From the NCBI GenBank assembly GCA_017540815.1, contig JAFYAI010000012.1, forward strand, positions 1 to 62,845: a stretch of DNA of 62,845 nucleotides. Reading direction: 5' to 3'. The stretch is from Spirochaetales bacterium (GTDB lineage: Bacteria; Spirochaetota; GWE2-31-10; MWDO01). Position numbers and translations under genes: made by a program. The notes beneath the pieces are model-generated. The model saw only the letters and a program-made list of their open reading frames with translations, searched no databases and was not told where the DNA came from. How positions within the stretch are numbered: the stretch's first letter is position 1; each line of letters starts with the position of its first letter. Shown in pieces: positions 23,524 through 33,174 of the stretch.

Positions 23524-23979
23524 ATGTATATTGTCAAAGCAGAAGCAAATCAGGTAGAAAAAATCGTGGAAATGTCTGTCAGAGCATTTGAAACAGATGT
23601 AAATGTCGGCGGAGTAAAAGGTGACTGTCCGCCCGGATTTGATTCGGTAGAATGGCATAAACAAATAGCCCGGGAGGGACATTTGTATCTGGCAATGATA
23701 GAAAAAGATTTGGTCGGGGCTGCCATTGTATTCCCGGATGAAACAGAAAAAAGTGTATACATTGGCAGAATATTTATTGACAGCATCTATCATAGAAGAG
23801 GTTACGGAATTCGCTTGATGGATTGCATAGAAAAGAATTTCCCATGTGCTACTGAGTTTAATATGGATACTCCATGTTGGAATGAGCGGACAAATGCTTT
23901 TTACAAAAGATTAGGCTATCGCATCATAAAGGTTGAAGATGGATTCGTCTTTTACCAGAAAAATAAAATGGTACAATAA
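23524..23979 (+). CDS. GNAT-family N-acetyltransferase
   Basis: 151 residues with a complete GNAT fold: MYIVKAEANQVEKIVEMSVR (strand and helix 1), GHLYLAMIEKDLVGAAIV, then IGRIFIDSIYHRRGYGIRLM with the acetyl-CoA loop R-R-G-Y-G, and a C-terminal FYKRLGYRII. The substrate is unknown. RBS GGGAGAAG is just before the ATG. It is not paired with a typical antitoxin gene. Confidence 0.88.
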   Translation: MYIVKAEANQVEKIVEMSVRAFETDVNVGGVKGDCPPGFDSVEWHKQIAREGHLYLAMIEKDLVGAAIVFPDETEKSVYIGRIFIDSIYHRRGYGIRLMDCIEKNFPCATEFNMDTPCWNERTNAFYKRLGYRIIKVEDGFVFYQKNKMVQ

Positions 23980-23997
23980 CAAGTTGGGAGACATAAT

Positions 23998-24099
23998 ATG
24001 AAAAAAGACAAAAACGGCAATCAACCGACGGAAACACAAAACACAAAAAAAGAAGGACAAGGCAGGGATGCAAAAGTCGGCGGTGAACCGCTTTCATAA
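23998..24099 (+). CDS. small hydrophilic protein (33 aa)
   Basis: ATG 23998-24000, ribosome site GGGAG nine bases before, stop TAA 24097-24099. The product is Lys-, Gln- and Gly-rich (MKKDKNGNQPTETQNTKKEG, then QGRDAKVGGEPLS) and likely disordered. It lies 18 bp after the GNAT gene and may be co-transcribed. Function unknown. Confidence 0.5.
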   Translation: MKKDKNGNQPTETQNTKKEGQGRDAKVGGEPLS

Positions 24100-24124
24100 A
24101 AACCTGTTATTTTTTCAATAATTC

Positions 24125-24153
24125 TTTACTTTTTCAGAATAATATTGTAAAAT
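24125..24153 (+). promoter_or_regulatory. promoter of the CoA-dehydratase activase gene
   Basis: TTTACT (24125-24130), 17 bp, TAAAAT (24148-24153). The RBS CAGGAGAG stands before ATG 24200. Confidence 0.6.
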
Positions 24154-24199
24154 ATATTTTTAAATTATTCTAAAATAATATTCACAGGAGAGCGATTCC

Positions 24200-27100
24200 A
24201 TGAAGTCTTTAGGTGTATGTCTTGGTGCATCAACGATTACTTTCGTTGAGATTACCCAAGATGAGAACAACAAAATAACAATTGACAAGATTACCTCCAA
24301 AGCCCACGAAGGTAACGCAAAACAAAATTTTATTGATATATTAGGCAGTATTTCACCGGAAAAGTTCGACCGTATAACCGTAACAGGCCGAAAGTTCCGC
24401 GAGAATGTGAACCTCACAACGATAACAGAGCCGGAAGCGATCGAGTATGCACTTGATTATATCAATCTGGACAGCAGCAAATATAATGTGCTTGTTTCTG
24501 CCGGTGGTGAGACGACTATCGTCTATGAGTTGGACAGCGATCGTCACATCTCTAAGGTGCATATCGGTAATAAATGTGCTTCCGGAACGGGAGAGTTCTT
24601 CCTGCAGCAGATACGCCGTATGGACTTGAATGCCGATCAGGCTATCGCTTTGGCAGACGGTCAGCATCCGCACAAGATTTCCGGCCGATGCTCGGTATTC
24701 TGCAAGTCAGACTGTACACACGCACTGAATATCGGTGAGCCGAAAGGTGCAGTTGTAGCCGGTCTGTGTAAGATGATCTCCGGCAAGATTACAGAGCTCT
24801 TGTCATCTGTTAAGCAGAAGCGTGTCATTATGACAGGCGGTGTGGCTAAGAATAAGATAGTTGTGCAGTATCTGCGTGAACAGGTCGAGGACTTGTATAT
24901 ACCTGAGGAGGCTTCTTACTTCGAGGCTCTCGGTGCAGCGATATATGCATTGAAGACCAACACTATCGCTTATCCCGGCATTGACAAGGTTTATAAGGAA
25001 GGCATCAGTTCATTCGAGTTCCTGAAAAAACTCTCGCTTTCTGTTGACAAGGTGCAGTTCAAGACTGTCGAGCATGACACTCCACATGACGGCGATGTTT
25101 GTATCCTCGGTGTCGATGTCGGCTCAACAACAACAAAAGCTGTCCTTATGAATAAGGATAACAATAAGATGCTTGCTGATGTTTATCTGCGAACAAACGG
25201 TAACCCTGTCGAGGCAGCACGAAATTGTTATAAAGAGATTAAGAAACAGATCGGAGACAAGAAGATTAAGATTATCGCACTCGGTACAACAGGTTCGGGA
25301 CGACAGATTGTCGGTCTCCACGCATTCACAGAATGTGTACTTAATGAAATCTTGTGTCATGCATCGGCTGCCGTATTCTTCGACAAAGATGTAGACACTA
25401 TCTTCGAGATAGGCGGTCAGGATGCCAAATATACTTACCTCGTAAACGGCGTGCCTGCCGACTATGCTATGAATGAGGCTTGCTCTGCAGGAACAGGTTC
25501 ATTCCTTGAAGAGTCTGCCCGTGAGACACTCGGTGTCAAAACTGAAGAGATCGGTGACATCGCTCTCAAAGCCGAGAATCCGCCAAACTTCAACGATCAG
25601 TGTGCAGCATTTATCAGTTCCGATATTAAGGTAGCAAGTCAGGAAGGTATCAGCCGCGATGATATGATCGCCGGACTTGTTTATTCGATTTGTATGAACT
25701 ACACTAACCGTGTAAAAGGAAGCCGCCGAGTCGGTGACAAGATCTTTATGCAGGGCGGTGTTTGTTATAATAAAGCTGTGCCTGTTGCAATGGCTGCACT
25801 TACCGGCAAAGACATCGTTGTTCCGCCGGATCCGGGTCTGATGGGGGCATTCGGTGTTGCTCTGGAAGCCAAGAAACGATTGGAGAATAATCTGCTCGAA
25901 CCGAAAGAATTTGACCTTGACGAACTGATTAATCGTGAAGTAACTTACGGCAAGACATTCAAATGTGCCGGCGGCAAAGAGAAATGTGACATCGGCTGTG
26001 AAGTCATGACTATCATCATCGAGGGCAAGACTTATCCGTTCGGCGGTGCGTGCAACCGATATTATAATCAGGTCCACAATATCAAAGTCGATGACGACGG
26101 CAAACTTGACCTTGTTGCACGCCGTGAAAAGATGGTATTCGAGACTTACGCTCCTGAGATGGAGTGCAATCGTGCTGCAACTATCGGTATCAACCGAAGT
26201 TTCTATACAAATACATATTTCCCGCTGTATTACAACTTCTTCAGCAAGTTGGGATTCAAAGTTATACTGCCGGACAACTCCGACAAAGCCGGACAGGAAG
26301 CAGAGCTTGCTTCATTCTGTTATCCGATGCAGTTGGCTCACGGATTTTTCTACAATCTGCTTGACAAGAAACCTGACTATATCTTCATTCCGCATATCGT
26401 GCAGCTGGAGACAGGCGATCACTGCAAGAGCTGCCGTGAAGTTACAGGTCACCGCAAGGCTTGTGTGTTCAATCAGGGCGAGCCGTATGCAATGGAGTCC
26501 ACATTCAGAGAATACATCGGCAATACTAAGATCCTGAAACCTATCCTTGATTTCTCAAGAGGCTTGGAGCGTGAGAAGAAGTCATTCGTCAATGTAGCCG
26601 TTAAGAATCTCGGATGCAACACAGCCGAGGCGGAAGCAGCATTTGACTATGCAGTCGGACAACAGAGAGCATTCTTCGCAGAGATGAAGACAATGGGACG
26701 AGAGCTGATGAAAGAGCTTGAGTCCAATCCTGACAATATCGGCGTAGTTCTCTTCGGACGACCTTACAATGCGTTTACCGAGAAGGCCAACCTCGGTATT
26801 CCGCGAAAGTTCACAAGCCGAAATATCAAGATATTCCCTTATGATCTGCTGGATTATGAAAACGAAGATTTCAAAGCATTCATGCACTGGGGTATGGGTG
26901 AGATGATCCTCAAAGCAGCTCAGATTGTTAAGAAGCATCCTCAGCTGTTCGGTACATATATTACAAACTTCAGCTGCGGTCCTGACTCATTTATGGTTGA
27001 GTTGTTCCGCGAAGAGATGGAAGAGAAACCGTCTCTGACATTGGAGTTGGACAGTCACAGTGCTGATGCAGGTGTCAATACCCGTATCGAAGCATTCATG

Positions 27101-28549
27101 GATGTTGTTCGGTTCTACCGAGAGCTGCAGAAGAGCGGCAAGCTGGTTAAAGAGAGCGATAAGAACTTCCAGCCGGCTTGGATTGAGAATCCTAACAAAG
27201 GCTTCGGAGCGACAATGCACCTTTCTGACGGCTCGACAATACCTGCTAAGTCAGATAAATACATCTTCATGTTCCCGTCGCTGTCACGATATGTCATGGC
27301 TCCTGCCAATGAGTATCTTAACAAGATCGGCATTCACGGAGTGCTTGTCCCTGAGACGACGATGGAGTCTATCAAGATGGGACGAAGCCAGACATCAAGT
27401 AAGGAATGTCTGCCGCTGGCAATGATGATGGGTAATATGATGACTTACCTGCGGGACTACCGCAAAGGCAATGAGCCGGTTGTACTCTTGCATGCGACAG
27501 ATACTTCACCGTGCCGATTGGAGCAGTATCTTAACGCATTCGAGAAGTATGTCCGCCGAAATAAGATTGAGAATCTTGCAATATTCCGATTGGATGACCG
27601 AAAAGGTTATGCCGGATTCGGAACAGGACTGCTCCTGACACTGTTTAAGTCATTCGTTCTCGGTGATGTATTTGAGTATATCAAGAATGCGATCTGCGTC
27701 CTCGCCGTTGACAAAGAAGAAGGCTTACGCATTATGGAAGAAGAGTTCCAGAAAGTTATCGACAACTTCGGCGGTCGTGAGAAGATCTCACTGAAAAAGC
27801 GACTGCAGCTCACATCAAAGCGTCTGTCTGAGATCCCGCGTAAAATGGAACTCGATGATGCGAAATTCGTAACAGTTACAGGTGAGATATATGTCCGAAA
27901 CGACCACTTCGCTCGGCGAAATATCGAAGGATTCTTGGCTGACAGAGGATTCATCGCACATGTTATACCATTTATGGAAGTTCTGTTCTACATCGACTAT
28001 TGTCTGATGAATGACCTCACTGAGATAGATGTCAATGGCTTCCAGAAGATATACTTCTTCTTCAAGTCACTGTTCCAGAAGAAGATCGACCATGAGTTGA
28101 AAGACGCATTCAAAGACTGCGGATTCTACCGACCGGCGTATATCGACATTAAGGAAGTTATCAATGCTTCACGATACATTGTCGATGCTAAGCTCCGAGG
28201 CGAAGTGCCTATCACAAGCGGTGCTGCTCTCAAATACATCCTCCACGATGCGTGCGGCGTTATCTCTATCGGACCTTTTGCCTGCCTGCCGTCAAGAATG
28301 GTTGAGTCATTGTTGAAGAACAACATGAACCTCAAACATAAGATGAAGATCTACCCGAATAATCCGTTCTACGAAGAATTGGACAAAATGGGCGTAAATA
28401 ACCTGCCGTTCCTGCCGATCGAGTCTGACGGTAACCCATTCACTCAGGTTACTCAGGCACAGCTTGAAGTCTTCTGCTTACAGTCCAACAGAATGTATGA
28501 GAAGATGAAAGAAGCCAAAGAGAGACTGAAGGCTAAAGAAGGAAAATAA
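24200..28549 (+). CDS. 2-hydroxyacyl-CoA dehydratase activase, large fused form (DUF2229)
   Basis: 1449 residues. Two ASKHA (BadF/BadG/HgdC) ATPase domains follow in tandem. The first, about 1-265, has GASTITFVEI and CASGTGEFFLQQIRRM; the second, about 300-580, has GVDVGSTTTKAVLMN, EIGGQDAKYTYLV and CSAGTGSFLEESA. Cys pairs (CSVFCKSDC and QCAAFIS) recall the [4Fe-4S] site that bridges the HgdC dimer. Next come DUF2229 (about 660-900, with CFNQ/CKSC clusters) and an HgdB-like part. Such proteins are widespread in Clostridia and Treponema. They are thought to drive an ATP-dependent one-electron reduction for a radical dehydratase, but their substrate is unsettled. The gene is transcribed alone. 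Confidence 0.92.
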   Translation: MKSLGVCLGASTITFVEITQDENNKITIDKITSKAHEGNAKQNFIDILGSISPEKFDRITVTGRKFRENVNLTTITEPEAIEYALDYINLDSSKYNVLVSAGGETTIVYELDSDRHISKVHIGNKCASGTGEFFLQQIRRMDLNADQAIALADGQHPHKISGRCSVFCKSDCTHALNIGEPKGAVVAGLCKMISGKITELLSSVKQKRVIMTGGVAKNKIVVQYLREQVEDLYIPEEASYFEALGAAIYALKTNTIAYPGIDKVYKEGISSFEFLKKLSLSVDKVQFKTVEHDTPHDGDVCILGVDVGSTTTKAVLMNKDNNKMLADVYLRTNGNPVEAARNCYKEIKKQIGDKKIKIIALGTTGSGRQIVGLHAFTECVLNEILCHASAAVFFDKDVDTIFEIGGQDAKYTYLVNGVPADYAMNEACSAGTGSFLEESARETLGVKTEEIGDIALKAENPPNFNDQCAAFISSDIKVASQEGISRDDMIAGLVYSICMNYTNRVKGSRRVGDKIFMQGGVCYNKAVPVAMAALTGKDIVVPPDPGLMGAFGVALEAKKRLENNLLEPKEFDLDELINREVTYGKTFKCAGGKEKCDIGCEVMTIIIEGKTYPFGGACNRYYNQVHNIKVDDDGKLDLVARREKMVFETYAPEMECNRAATIGINRSFYTNTYFPLYYNFFSKLGFKVILPDNSDKAGQEAELASFCYPMQLAHGFFYNLLDKKPDYIFIPHIVQLETGDHCKSCREVTGHRKACVFNQGEPYAMESTFREYIGNTKILKPILDFSRGLEREKKSFVNVAVKNLGCNTAEAEAAFDYAVGQQRAFFAEMKTMGRELMKELESNPDNIGVVLFGRPYNAFTEKANLGIPRKFTSRNIKIFPYDLLDYENEDFKAFMHWGMGEMILKAAQIVKKHPQLFGTYITNFSCGPDSFMVELFREEMEEKPSLTLELDSHSADAGVNTRIEAFMDVVRFYRELQKSGKLVKESDKNFQPAWIENPNKGFGATMHLSDGSTIPAKSDKYIFMFPSLSRYVMAPANEYLNKIGIHGVLVPETTMESIKMGRSQTSSKECLPLAMMMGNMMTYLRDYRKGNEPVVLLHATDTSPCRLEQYLNAFEKYVRRNKIENLAIFRLDDRKGYAGFGTGLLLTLFKSFVLGDVFEYIKNAICVLAVDKEEGLRIMEEEFQKVIDNFGGREKISLKKRLQLTSKRLSEIPRKMELDDAKFVTVTGEIYVRNDHFARRNIEGFLADRGFIAHVIPFMEVLFYIDYCLMNDLTEIDVNGFQKIYFFFKSLFQKKIDHELKDAFKDCGFYRPAYIDIKEVINASRYIVDAKLRGEVPITSGAALKYILHDACGVISIGPFACLPSRMVESLLKNNMNLKHKMKIYPNNPFYEELDKMGVNNLPFLPIESDGNPFTQVTQAQLEVFCLQSNRMYEKMKEAKERLKAKEGK

Positions 28550-28556
28550 AGTTAAA

Positions 28557-28598
28557 TAAAAAATCGGTTTTGGTCACCAAAACCGATTTTTTTTGTTT
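28557..28598. terminator. terminator of the activase gene
   Basis: AAATCGGTTTTGGT pairs with ACCAAAACCGATTT around a very tight turn, followed by T8. Confidence 0.92.
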
Positions 28599-28643
28599 AA
28601 TGTCACGAGAGGATTGAATAGAGGAATATAATTAATTTTCTGC

Positions 28644-28672
28644 TTGAAATTGCTCTGTCAATATGATATATT
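28644..28672 (+). promoter_or_regulatory. promoter of the unknown three-gene cluster
   Basis: TTGAAA (28644-28649), 17 bp, TATATT (28667-28672). Confidence 0.6.
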
Positions 28673-28707
28673 TATTCTGACTATATTCGGATTTTGGCGG
28701 TAAAACA

Positions 28708-30129
28708 ATGTTTGCTTGCAATTATAAAAAACTGAGATTGTCGTTCAACAAATTCTACAATATGGACGACAAAACCAAGCCTGATTACTGGCAGCTGTGT
28801 CTGCTTGAACTGAAAGACGGGCGGCATACGGCAGGAGCGTGGGATCCTTCCGATAATGGGAAATCAGGGAAGTTTATACGGGGACAATTCGATTCTATTG
28901 AATTAGCCGAAGTGTCTAAATGGCATTCGATGGCATACAACCTTTCAAAGTGTTTGGAAGATGAAGAAATCAACTGGATAGACAACGAAGACGAGGTAGA
29001 AGGCCAATACAATATCCAGATCGAGAACTTCAAGTCGTTCAGCGACGGCGACAGTCCCAAAAATGAGCAGTACTGTCTTGTAATCCTAAACGACGGCACG
29101 CTTTCCGCAGGCAGATGGGACGAGGACTGCGAAAGATTTGACACTTGGGGACGACCAACCATCGGCGAGGATGAGGTGTGGGCTTGGTCGGCGTTAAGCT
29201 CCGACGATTTCTTTGCAATGGAAGAAGAATGGGAAAACGAACGCAAGCAGGAGGAGCAGCTTAACAGCAATGCAACTGCCGATCCTGAACTGTTCAAATA
29301 CGGAACCGACATCACGGAATACTATAGCAAAGCCTTGGAAAAACTCCGCGAAAAATATCCTTGGGCAACGCTGACGCAAATGCTGAAAAAAACACATTGG
29401 GATATTGTCCCACTCCACGGAAAATATGTTTTCGGGCAGGTAAGCGAAGGGTATCGCGGCTCCAAGATAGTAAAAGAATGGACCGATGGAACTACCGCCG
29501 ATGAATTTATAGACTTCCTTTGCAAATATGTCAAAGAGCCGGTGAAAAACTCCAATCCCAAAACGAAGTTCAAGTACGGCTATGACATTGAGATATACTT
29601 AGACAAGGCATACATGAAAGTCAAAAAAGATTACCATTGGCTTGACAAAAAGATGCTCAAAAAATACTGCCGATTCGACATACAGCAAATTGACGGCGAG
29701 TGGGAATTCATGAGGGCGTGGAAAAACGACAAAGAATATCATGTGCTCGAAGTCAGTGATGCCGACAACTTTTTGGAAAATGCGGAATACGCCTGTCAAG
29801 AGGCGGCAGTCAACGCCAATCCGGTAGTGGCAGAATATAAAGTACCGTTTGGACATATAGAAATACACGGCTGGAACCTGGAAAGGTACGAGTTTTTAAA
29901 GATGAAGACGGGTGACTATAAGGTAACAGTGCAGGCCGGCGACCGTGTGACAGGCGGCACAAGGACATTCTTTATCCCGCCAAAATGTTTCGAGGCAAAA
30001 ACATACGGCGAGTTTCTGGACCGTTATCTTGGAATCGTCTCTGAATCTTTCGGACTGACCAAGCAAGACCTTCTGTCTAACGCGGAATTGAAGAAGTTCC
30101 TCGGATACAGCGACAGCAGTGAAAGTTAA
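28708..30129 (+). CDS. protein of unknown function with duplicated segments
   Basis: 473 residues, acidic, no signal peptide or membrane segment. Two internal duplications can be seen. Residues about 25-70 and 118-160 share YWQLCLLELKDGRHTAGAWD against YCLVILNDGTLSAGRWDED. Residues about 195-280 and 287-370 share FKYGTDITEYYSKALEKLRE against FKYGYDIEIYLDKAYMKVKK, then MLKK..xxDI. No known family is recognised. It is first of three genes with a 9-bp gap to the next. ATG 28708 has a weak GGCGG; MDDK at 28762 is the alternative start. Confidence 0.65.
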   Translation: MFACNYKKLRLSFNKFYNMDDKTKPDYWQLCLLELKDGRHTAGAWDPSDNGKSGKFIRGQFDSIELAEVSKWHSMAYNLSKCLEDEEINWIDNEDEVEGQYNIQIENFKSFSDGDSPKNEQYCLVILNDGTLSAGRWDEDCERFDTWGRPTIGEDEVWAWSALSSDDFFAMEEEWENERKQEEQLNSNATADPELFKYGTDITEYYSKALEKLREKYPWATLTQMLKKTHWDIVPLHGKYVFGQVSEGYRGSKIVKEWTDGTTADEFIDFLCKYVKEPVKNSNPKTKFKYGYDIEIYLDKAYMKVKKDYHWLDKKMLKKYCRFDIQQIDGEWEFMRAWKNDKEYHVLEVSDADNFLENAEYACQEAAVNANPVVAEYKVPFGHIEIHGWNLERYEFLKMKTGDYKVTVQAGDRVTGGTRTFFIPPKCFEAKTYGEFLDRYLGIVSESFGLTKQDLLSNAELKKFLGYSDSSES

Positions 30130-30138
30130 GGAGCAGTT

Positions 30139-30759
30139 GTGGAAACAGAAAAAGACATATTTGACAGAGCTACCGAAAAGCTCGACCTTTATGTCCCGAC
30201 GCTTTTGAAACACGATTATGTCAAAGAAGCCGGGGAGTTCCTTGTTCCGGGTGGTGAGTATGTCAGGTTTGCCGTTAAGGAGTTTATGAAAGAACTGATC
30301 TTCGAGCTAATCAAACCGACAGAATATAAACAAGAATCAGTTTACATAGACATGGATCCGATTTACGAGACAGTAAAAAGTGAACTCCCGGAACATTTTG
30401 AGGTCAGCCACGGACTCGAAGGATATATTTTTTCCGAGTTCGTACATGTTAAGATTAACGATATTTTGTCATTCCACCTCATCAGAGGACATCACGCATT
30501 CTCTATTGTCGGGATACGTGTAGACGGCTTTTGGGACGACGATGAAATGTACTGGATGGGGACTGTCGCCGAAGAAACAGGCGACGAACTGCTTGCGTGT
30601 CAGGCAAACGGTGACTGTGAACAGTCCTCCGCCTATTTCTGCCCCGATCAAACGATGGAGTTCTGCCGTATTGCCAATTATGTGTACGATAATATAGATC
30701 GCTTCATGCAAATGGCGGAAGAAAAGGCACTGCAGGAGAGAAAAAAGTATAACCTGTAA
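30139..30759 (+). CDS. unknown protein; stand-alone form of a shared domain
   Basis: 206 residues from GTG 30139 with RBS AAGGAG. The product aligns along its length with the last 200 residues of the next protein: FLVPGGEYVRFAVKEFMKEL against YLSPDGGFVKNCITSFVKAL, YIDMDPIYETVKSELP against YEVDLNKVYDEIRSLLP, and matching helical C-termini ending in basic residues. It has no known domain, no membrane segment and an acidic character. It is the middle gene of the cluster. Confidence 0.65.
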   Translation: METEKDIFDRATEKLDLYVPTLLKHDYVKEAGEFLVPGGEYVRFAVKEFMKELIFELIKPTEYKQESVYIDMDPIYETVKSELPEHFEVSHGLEGYIFSEFVHVKINDILSFHLIRGHHAFSIVGIRVDGFWDDDEMYWMGTVAEETGDELLACQANGDCEQSSAYFCPDQTMEFCRIANYVYDNIDRFMQMAEEKALQERKKYNL

Positions 30760-30782
30760 ATCATACGGAAACCGGTGTTTTT

Positions 30783-32666
30783 ATGGAAACAATAGAAAAG
30801 TATAGAGACTGCAAAAAAGAAGAAGTAATCCGCAAAGTTCCGGATAATCTTTGGTACGATTGGCTTGAGCAAGCGTCGGAAGAAGACAGAGCGGACGAGA
30901 TTTTTATGAAAAAGATTATCCTCCGTCGCGGTGAGTGTCTGAAATTCGCCCCGGCATCGCTGAAGTCGGACAGAGACACAGTCCTTAAGATTGTGAAGTG
31001 CAGCCCCTCAGCTTTCGTTTACGCATCCGATGAATTACAAAACGATCGGAAATTTGTAAAGCAGGCGGTGAATATGAACGCCGAAGTAATACGCTTCGTA
31101 AGCGACAGATTCAAAAACGACAAAGGGCTCGCCCTCCTCGCCGTCAGAAATAACCGGGAAATATTCTCCTCTCTCACGGAGGAGATGCAGAGCGACGCCG
31201 ACGTGGCGGAAGCGTGGCTCGGCGGAAAGCCGTTCAAGCTGAAAAACGCACCGGAAATAATACGGGACAACAAGGCGTTTGCGATCAGAACGCTTTCCAT
31301 GTACGGCAGTTTCCTCAAAGACGCGAGCGAACATCTTCGTGCCGACAAAGAAGTCGTGATTGCAGCTGTCGGCTCGGCGTGGGATGCACTCGGATTTGCC
31401 TGCGAAACTCTGAGAAGTGACCGCGACATCGTCCTTGCCGCCGTAAGGCATGACGGATACGCACTTCAGTTTGCTTCAGATAAACTAAAGGACGACAAAG
31501 AGATAGTCCTCACTGCGATAGAGACCTACGAAGGCGATGTACTCGAATATGCTTCGGAACGGTTGAGAGACGACAAAGAAACAGTCATGACCGCCGTCAA
31601 GAGATGCGAATATTCTATTGGCTTCGCATCGGAGCGGTTAAGACACGACGGCGATGTTATCCGTACCGTCCTCGACGCATATCCCGGGCAGTTTGAAAAC
31701 CTGCCGGATGATGTACAGGAGGATCTCGATTACATACTGTTCGGACTTGAGAGTGTCGTCAGACATCTGCCCGATCCGAACAACTACAGTTTTTTTGAAG
31801 ACTCGACAAGCGAATACTATTCGGATTTCGCTCAGGCTGAAGAAGATTTTCTCGATATATTCGAGTCGATACCGAGCGGGCTGCTGCAGGACGACACGGA
31901 TCTCAGCGACAGAGTCAGTCGGCTCGCCATTGAACTGAACAACGCATATTACAAAGAAGCCAATTATCCTTATGAGGATGTTCACGACGATTTAATACGC
32001 CGTATGGAATCACTATACGAGGAATACGATATTCCTATAAGACCAATCCTCAAATATGCAATCGAATCACTCCACAAAGAGAGCAAAGAAAAGAAAGACG
32101 ATAAATACAAAGATCTCGATTCCGAGGAAAGGTGTTTTTACGAAAATCTCGACAATTATGAAAAAATCGTCTGTAAATCCGCTGCGAAATTCGGAACGGA
32201 AAGTGAAAAAGAGTATCTGAGTCCTGACGGTGGCTTCGTTAAAAATTGCATAACATCTTTCGTCAAGGCTCTCGTATATTCACAGAACGGACTTTACCGC
32301 GACAGCGAGCTTTGGGAGAACGATAATTACGAGGTTGATCTCAATAAGGTTTACGATGAGATTAGGTCACTGCTGCCCCCGAAGATTAAAACGGTTAGAA
32401 AAACCTGCGAATTCTATTACTCGGATAATATCACCGTAGATGTCACAGACGATATTCACCTGATCCTTGTCAGAGCGGTGTCACCGAAGATCATAAATAT
32501 CCGGGTGAATAGAGCAGATTCTGAACATGAGCACGACAAATGGCTCGCTCCGAACAGACTTGGTGAATTCTGCGATATGGTCAAACATATATCCGATATT
32601 TGCGGCAAATACACTGAAATTGCACAGCGACGTGCTGCAGAACTCAGAGACAGATTCGGATTGTGA
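30783..32666 (+). CDS. DUF4116-repeat protein with shared C-terminal domain
   Basis: 627 residues. From about 50 to 310 there are helical repeats of about 25-35 residues with the DUF4116 pattern (SDRDTVLKIVKCSPSAFVYA, LRSDRDIVLAAVRHDGYALQ, LRDDKETVMTAVKRCEYSIG). An acidic middle part follows. The last 200 residues repeat the protein encoded just upstream. DUF4116 repeats are probable protein-binding surfaces of unknown purpose. The G+C of the repeats is higher than in most neighbouring genes. Only a weak RBS precedes ATG 30783. Confidence 0.72.
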   Translation: METIEKYRDCKKEEVIRKVPDNLWYDWLEQASEEDRADEIFMKKIILRRGECLKFAPASLKSDRDTVLKIVKCSPSAFVYASDELQNDRKFVKQAVNMNAEVIRFVSDRFKNDKGLALLAVRNNREIFSSLTEEMQSDADVAEAWLGGKPFKLKNAPEIIRDNKAFAIRTLSMYGSFLKDASEHLRADKEVVIAAVGSAWDALGFACETLRSDRDIVLAAVRHDGYALQFASDKLKDDKEIVLTAIETYEGDVLEYASERLRDDKETVMTAVKRCEYSIGFASERLRHDGDVIRTVLDAYPGQFENLPDDVQEDLDYILFGLESVVRHLPDPNNYSFFEDSTSEYYSDFAQAEEDFLDIFESIPSGLLQDDTDLSDRVSRLAIELNNAYYKEANYPYEDVHDDLIRRMESLYEEYDIPIRPILKYAIESLHKESKEKKDDKYKDLDSEERCFYENLDNYEKIVCKSAAKFGTESEKEYLSPDGGFVKNCITSFVKALVYSQNGLYRDSELWENDNYEVDLNKVYDEIRSLLPPKIKTVRKTCEFYYSDNITVDVTDDIHLILVRAVSPKIINIRVNRADSEHEHDKWLAPNRLGEFCDMVKHISDICGKYTEIAQRRAAELRDRFGL

Positions 32667-32708
32667 AAATAATTATGGTAAAATTTAGTTTAATATATGA
32701 TTATTTTT

Positions 32709-32970
32709 TATAAATCTTCCATAATCATAAATAAGTTTCTGCCAAGCCTTGAAAGTTCTGCACATATAATCAGATCATCTTTTTGCACTTTGTCTATCAA
32801 TAGTCCAAGTTTTCGCTTGTCATAGTTTTTTGTTCCACTGATGGTTTCTTCAATCCAACCATCAATTATGAGATTTTCTCGAATACAAAAATTATTAATC
32901 TCAAATCGTTGATTTTTCTCTGTTTGTCACTTGGAACACGAATATAGCCGTATACCAGACTAATCTCCGT
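32709..32970 (-). pseudogene. serine recombinase (resolvase/invertase) remnant
   Basis: The minus strand encodes a degraded serine recombinase N-terminal domain. VYGYIRVPSDKQ (with the catalytic Ser one turn later than usual or replaced) runs into a frameshift at an A5 run. It continues in the next frame as NQRFEINNFCIRENLIIDGW, ETISGTKNYDKRKLGLLI and AELSRLGRNLFMIMEDL, then a stop at 32709-32711. The family motif ELSRLGRN is intact. The rest of the protein is missing and there is no proper start codon. It marks a past mobile element next to the accessory cluster. The remaining 33-bp and 130-bp flanks to 33102 show no other feature. Confidence 0.88.
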
Positions 32971-33102
32971 TTATATATCATAATTATTCTTCTTGATTTA
33001 TTCCCGCCGTTTTTGTATAATGGTGAAGGTGGTATTTTAACAGATATTAACAAGAATTTACATAATCTGTTCGCTTTGTAATTTCGATAATATGACGATA
33101 AA

Positions 33103-33146
33103 TTATGGCAATGTTATGGCAATGTTATGGCAATGTTACGGCAATG
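33103..33146 (+). repeat. four 11-bp tandem repeats (iteron-like)
   Basis: TTATGGCAATG is repeated four times head to tail, the fourth with one change (TTACGGCAATG). They end 28 bp before the ATG of the AlbA-domain gene, in its promoter/leader region. Confidence 0.92.
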
Positions 33147-33174
33147 TTGGATATGATTATTTTAGGAGTAACTA

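Noticed and set aside
23341-23793. Minus-strand open frame opposite the GNAT gene at 23524
   Set aside because: No ribosome site and Cys/Phe/Tyr-rich text; the GNAT fold on the plus strand is clear.
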